DNA from: an uncultured bacterium
GTDB lineage: Bacteria; Verrucomicrobiota; Kiritimatiellia; UBA8416; CALETX01
Reading direction: 5' to 3'
NCBI GenBank assembly: GCA_937920455.1
Contig: CALETX010000364.1
Location: 1 to 7,586 of the forward strand
Length of the DNA stretch: 7,586 bases
Below the pieces are notes generated by a model. That model had not been told where the DNA came from and did no database searches. It worked only from the letters and a program-made list of their open reading frames with translations. Shown in pieces: positions 6,187 to 7,586 of the stretch (its first letter is position 1; every line of letters starts with the position of its first letter). Made by a program: the position numbers and the translations under genes.

Positions 6187-7056
6187 TCAGGTCTTCTCCG
6201 CGCCTGTCTCTCTAAGGGCGCGTAGCTCCTTTTCCAGATGGCACTTTTCGTGCGCCGTGTTTTCGTGATTCCTGTATGCTGCCAACCGCTTCATCATGTT
6301 GTCGAAATCTACCTGATGGCCGTCGAATTCAGGGCCGTCAACGCAAACGAACTTCGTTCTACCCCCCACCGTGACGCGACATCCTCCGCACATGCCCGTG
6401 CCGTCAATCATGATCGTGTTGAGGGAAACGACAGTCGGAATACCGAAAGGCCGAGTCGTCTCTGAGCAGAACTTCATCATTATTGGCGGTCCGATGGCCA
6501 CTACCAGATCAGGCTTTTGTGGCCTCACGCACAGTTCCTTCAAAGGCTCGGTAACCAGAGCTTTCCTTCCACGCGATCCATCGTCTGTGCACACGATAAT
6601 TTCATCAGCGAGAGCTGACATTTCTTTTTCAAAGATAAGGAGGTTTGCCGAGCGGGCGCCCATGATGACTGACAATCTGTTGCCGGCATGCTTAAGAGCC
6701 TTGGCGATAGGATGAAGAGGCGCAACGCCGATTCCGCCTCCGACGCAGACGACCAGCCCGAACTTTTCGATGTGGGTTGGGCGTCCTAGTGGACCGCACA
6801 AGTGGGGAATATCTTGGCCCTCATTCAGCTCGGCAAGGGCGTGGGTTGTCTTGCCCACGGTCTGAAAAACCAAGGTGATAGTGCCTGCGGCCGGGTCGGC
6901 ATCGGCTATTGTAAGCGGAATTCTTTCCCCGAATATGGGCTCAACCTGGAGTATAACGAATTGCCCGGCCTTGCGTTCCTGTGCGATCAGCGGAGCGTGC
7001 ACCCTTATCATAAACACTTCACCGGACAACTGCTTCTTTTCCATTATCCTTGCCAT
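6187..7056 (-). CDS. nfnA: NfnA-type small subunit (FAD/NAD- and [2Fe-2S]-binding) of NADH-dependent ferredoxin:NADP+ oxidoreductase
   Basis: From the ATG at 7056 this is a 289-residue member of the ferredoxin-reductase superfamily, annotated in relatives as sulfide / dihydroorotate dehydrogenase-like FAD/NAD-binding subunit. Residues 1-95 are the FAD-binding barrel (AGQFVIL, ERIPLTI). Residues about 98-200 are the NAD(H)-binding domain (VVCVGGGIGVAPLHPIAKAL, then IMGARS). The C-terminal iron-sulfur part is IDGTGMCGGCRVTV...FVCVDGPEFDGHQVDF, with D218, C223, C226 and C238; NfnA is known to ligate its [2Fe-2S] cluster with one Asp and three Cys, which this pattern fits. It acts in the cytoplasm with NfnB, passing electrons between NAD(H) and the bifurcating flavin. 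I chose ATG 7056 over the upstream GTG 7086 because GGAG (7068-7071) precedes it by 11 nt and a strong promoter has its -10 box on top of the GTG. It ends 2 nt before nfnB. Confidence 0.93.
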   Translation of the reverse strand: MARIMEKKQLSGEVFMIRVHAPLIAQERKAGQFVILQVEPIFGERIPLTIADADPAAGTITLVFQTVGKTTHALAELNEGQDIPHLCGPLGRPTHIEKFGLVVCVGGGIGVAPLHPIAKALKHAGNRLSVIMGARSANLLIFEKEMSALADEIIVCTDDGSRGRKALVTEPLKELCVRPQKPDLVVAIGPPIMMKFCSETTRPFGIPTVVSLNTIMIDGTGMCGGCRVTVGGRTKFVCVDGPEFDGHQVDFDNMMKRLAAYRNHENTAHEKCHLEKELRALRETGAEKT

Positions 7057-7067
7057 ATGAGTTAATT

Positions 7068-7071
7068 CTCC
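7068..7071 (-). promoter_or_regulatory. Ribosome binding site deciding the nfnA start
   Basis: GGAG on the minus strand lies 11 nt before ATG 7056. The alternative GTG at 7086 lies upstream of this site and inside the predicted promoter, so the site supports the shorter protein. Confidence 0.6.
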
Positions 7072-7084
7072 AAGAGGACTCGAC

Positions 7085-7112
7085 ACACTAGCACACCGCT
7101 TCGGTTTGTCAA
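7085..7112 (-). promoter_or_regulatory. σ70-type promoter of the nfnAB operon
   Basis: On the minus strand there is a perfect -35 box TTGACA (7112-7107), a 16-bp spacer and a -10 box TAGTGT (7090-7085) preceded by TGC, giving an extended -10 character. Transcription would start near 7078, with a leader of about 22 nt before ATG 7056. This is the best housekeeping-type promoter in the window. Confidence 0.7.
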
Positions 7113-7125
7113 ACAGTCGCTGTTT
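7111..7125. promoter_or_regulatory. Inverted repeat at the nfnAB -35 box, candidate operator
   Basis: AAACAG-TCG-CTGTTT is a perfect 6-3-6 inverted repeat that overlaps the upstream end of the -35 box by two bases. A second small palindrome, GTTTG-T-CAAAC (7104-7114), covers the -35 box itself. Position suggests a transcription-factor site, but the sequence does not match a Rex or FNR consensus, so no regulator is named. Confidence 0.35.
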
Positions 7126-7127
7126 AC

Positions 7128-7586
7128 ATGGTGCGGCGCGCGTGGGCGATTGTTGTGCTTTTCGTGAAGCTGTTTCGCAAAGCGTGGCGAAAGGCGAGCA
7201 TCATCTTTCGCACCGGCAGCGGGTTCTCTCGGCGGTGGATGCCGCCGTGGTGCGATAGGCACGGTATTTACTCCAATTACATGACTTGCGAAAAACAGCC
7301 GTATAAAGCAGATGGCGCAGCCGCTGTCGGTCGCGCGAGTAAGCAGCACGAATATACTGGGAAGAAACAGAGACTTTTTTGGGATATCTGGTACAGCGCG
7401 CTTACGTGGGATCGGTAGCGGGGGGTGCTGGTGAAGGCTGAATATACTGACTAGGGCAGCGACCCTCCGTATGTGACCACCAACCTGGAGGGCGATCCAC
7501 AGCAGCTATATTACGATGTCTGCTGCGGGCGAGGCGGGAGTGAGAACCGGATCAAGGAGCAGCAGTTGGACCTGTTTGCGGATCGG
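7128..7586 (+). pseudogene. IS1380-family transposase remnant (central to C-terminal part), inactivated and 5'-truncated
   Basis: One continuous reading frame resembles the central and C-terminal part of IS1380-type DDE transposases. It contains RRAWAIVVLFVKLFRKAW, then IIFRTGSGFSRRW (family: ILRGDSGFCR), WCDRHG, KQRLF, TWDR, VTTNLEGDP and ENRIKEQQLDLFADR. The frame is interrupted by TAG at 7416-7418, where relatives have a polar residue after TWDR, and by TAG at 7452-7454, at the Lys of the usual 'EHTDKG'. The catalytic Asp of the RGDSGF motif is Gly here (GGC for GAC), while the Glu of ENRIKE remains. The N-terminal half, including the first catalytic Asp, is absent: similarity fades a few codons before 7140, next to the nfnA promoter. 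The frame continues beyond the window. Two stops, a lost active-site residue and a truncation make it a decayed relic, not a functional element. No terminal inverted repeat is visible. Confidence 0.85.
7128..7586 (+). mobile_element. Remnant of an IS1380-like insertion sequence, partial
   Basis: The transposase relic defines the extent that can be recognised. The left boundary is an internal truncation of the transposase, not an IS end, so an insertion was followed by deletion. The right end lies outside the window. It records past mobile-element activity just upstream of the nfnAB promoter. Confidence 0.7.

Noticed and set aside
7062..7349. A 95-codon minus-strand open frame upstream of nfnA
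   Set aside because: It is antisense to the transposase relic and runs through the nfnAB promoter, with no recognisable product.
7128..7418. An intact 96-codon plus-strand gene starting at ATG 7128
   Set aside because: The ATG is incidental: transposase similarity continues in the same frame past the stop, so this is part of a pseudogene.
7416..7454. TAG as a recoded sense codon, because both in-frame stops in the relic are TAG while the four complete genes end in TAA or TGA
   Set aside because: The catalytic Asp is also lost and the gene is truncated, so ordinary decay explains it; four genes are too few to judge stop usage. A genome-wide stop-codon count and a search for a TAG-decoding tRNA would settle it.
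1..7586. CRISPR array, tRNA or rRNA genes
   Set aside because: No short regularly spaced repeats, and no cloverleaf or rRNA signature was seen on either strand; the only tandem repeat is the 288-bp coding duplication.

Overview
The window looks like a chromosomal segment from a member of the Planctomycetes-Verrucomicrobia-Chlamydiae (PVC) superphylum, most likely Kiritimatiellota or Verrucomicrobiota. The main reason is that two secreted or surface proteins carry the C-terminal architecture typical of that group: an acidic 'DxDxDGxPNxxEYxxGS' segment followed by a β-rich tail with 'NLLxGxW' or 'DLLAGKF...ARFYRVV' signatures. The phylum is an inference; there is no rRNA or other phylogenetic marker here.

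Layout, left to right. (1) Minus strand, 1-411: the 5' part of a small exported protein that has no conventional ATG and runs off the left edge. (2) Minus strand, 458-2221: a secreted M28-family zinc aminopeptidase with a Calx-beta-like domain and the PVC-type C-terminal module, transcribed towards gene (1). (3) 2222-2578: a divergent intergenic region. It holds two outward-facing σ54-like -24/-12 elements and, between them, a 10-bp-arm inverted repeat. (4) Plus strand, 2579-4633: an unusual 684-residue protein. It joins a two-TM, HAMP/coiled-coil, histidine-kinase-DHp-like half with no ATPase domain to a third TM or signal-like segment, two nearly identical InlB-type 96-residue repeats and the PVC-type C-terminal module. 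(5) Minus strand, 7056-4670: a tightly coupled two-gene operon for an NfnAB-type flavin-bifurcating NADH/NADPH/ferredoxin oxidoreductase (relatives are annotated SudBA or GltA-like), with a well-formed σ70-type promoter. (6) Plus strand, about 7128-7586: the decayed 3' part of an IS1380-family transposase, with two in-frame TAG stops and a lost catalytic Asp, running off the right edge.

How they fit together. The peptidase and the DHp/InlB-repeat protein are divergently transcribed and both are predicted to act at or outside the membrane. They appear to share a σ54-type control region, with an enhancer-like palindrome 128 and 150 bp from the two predicted start points. This is the most system-like part of the window: a candidate σ54-controlled cell-surface module with a membrane protein that carries a kinase-like dimerisation domain but no kinase catalytic domain. 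The Nfn operon is central redox metabolism of an anaerobic or fermentative organism and is probably unrelated to the surface module.
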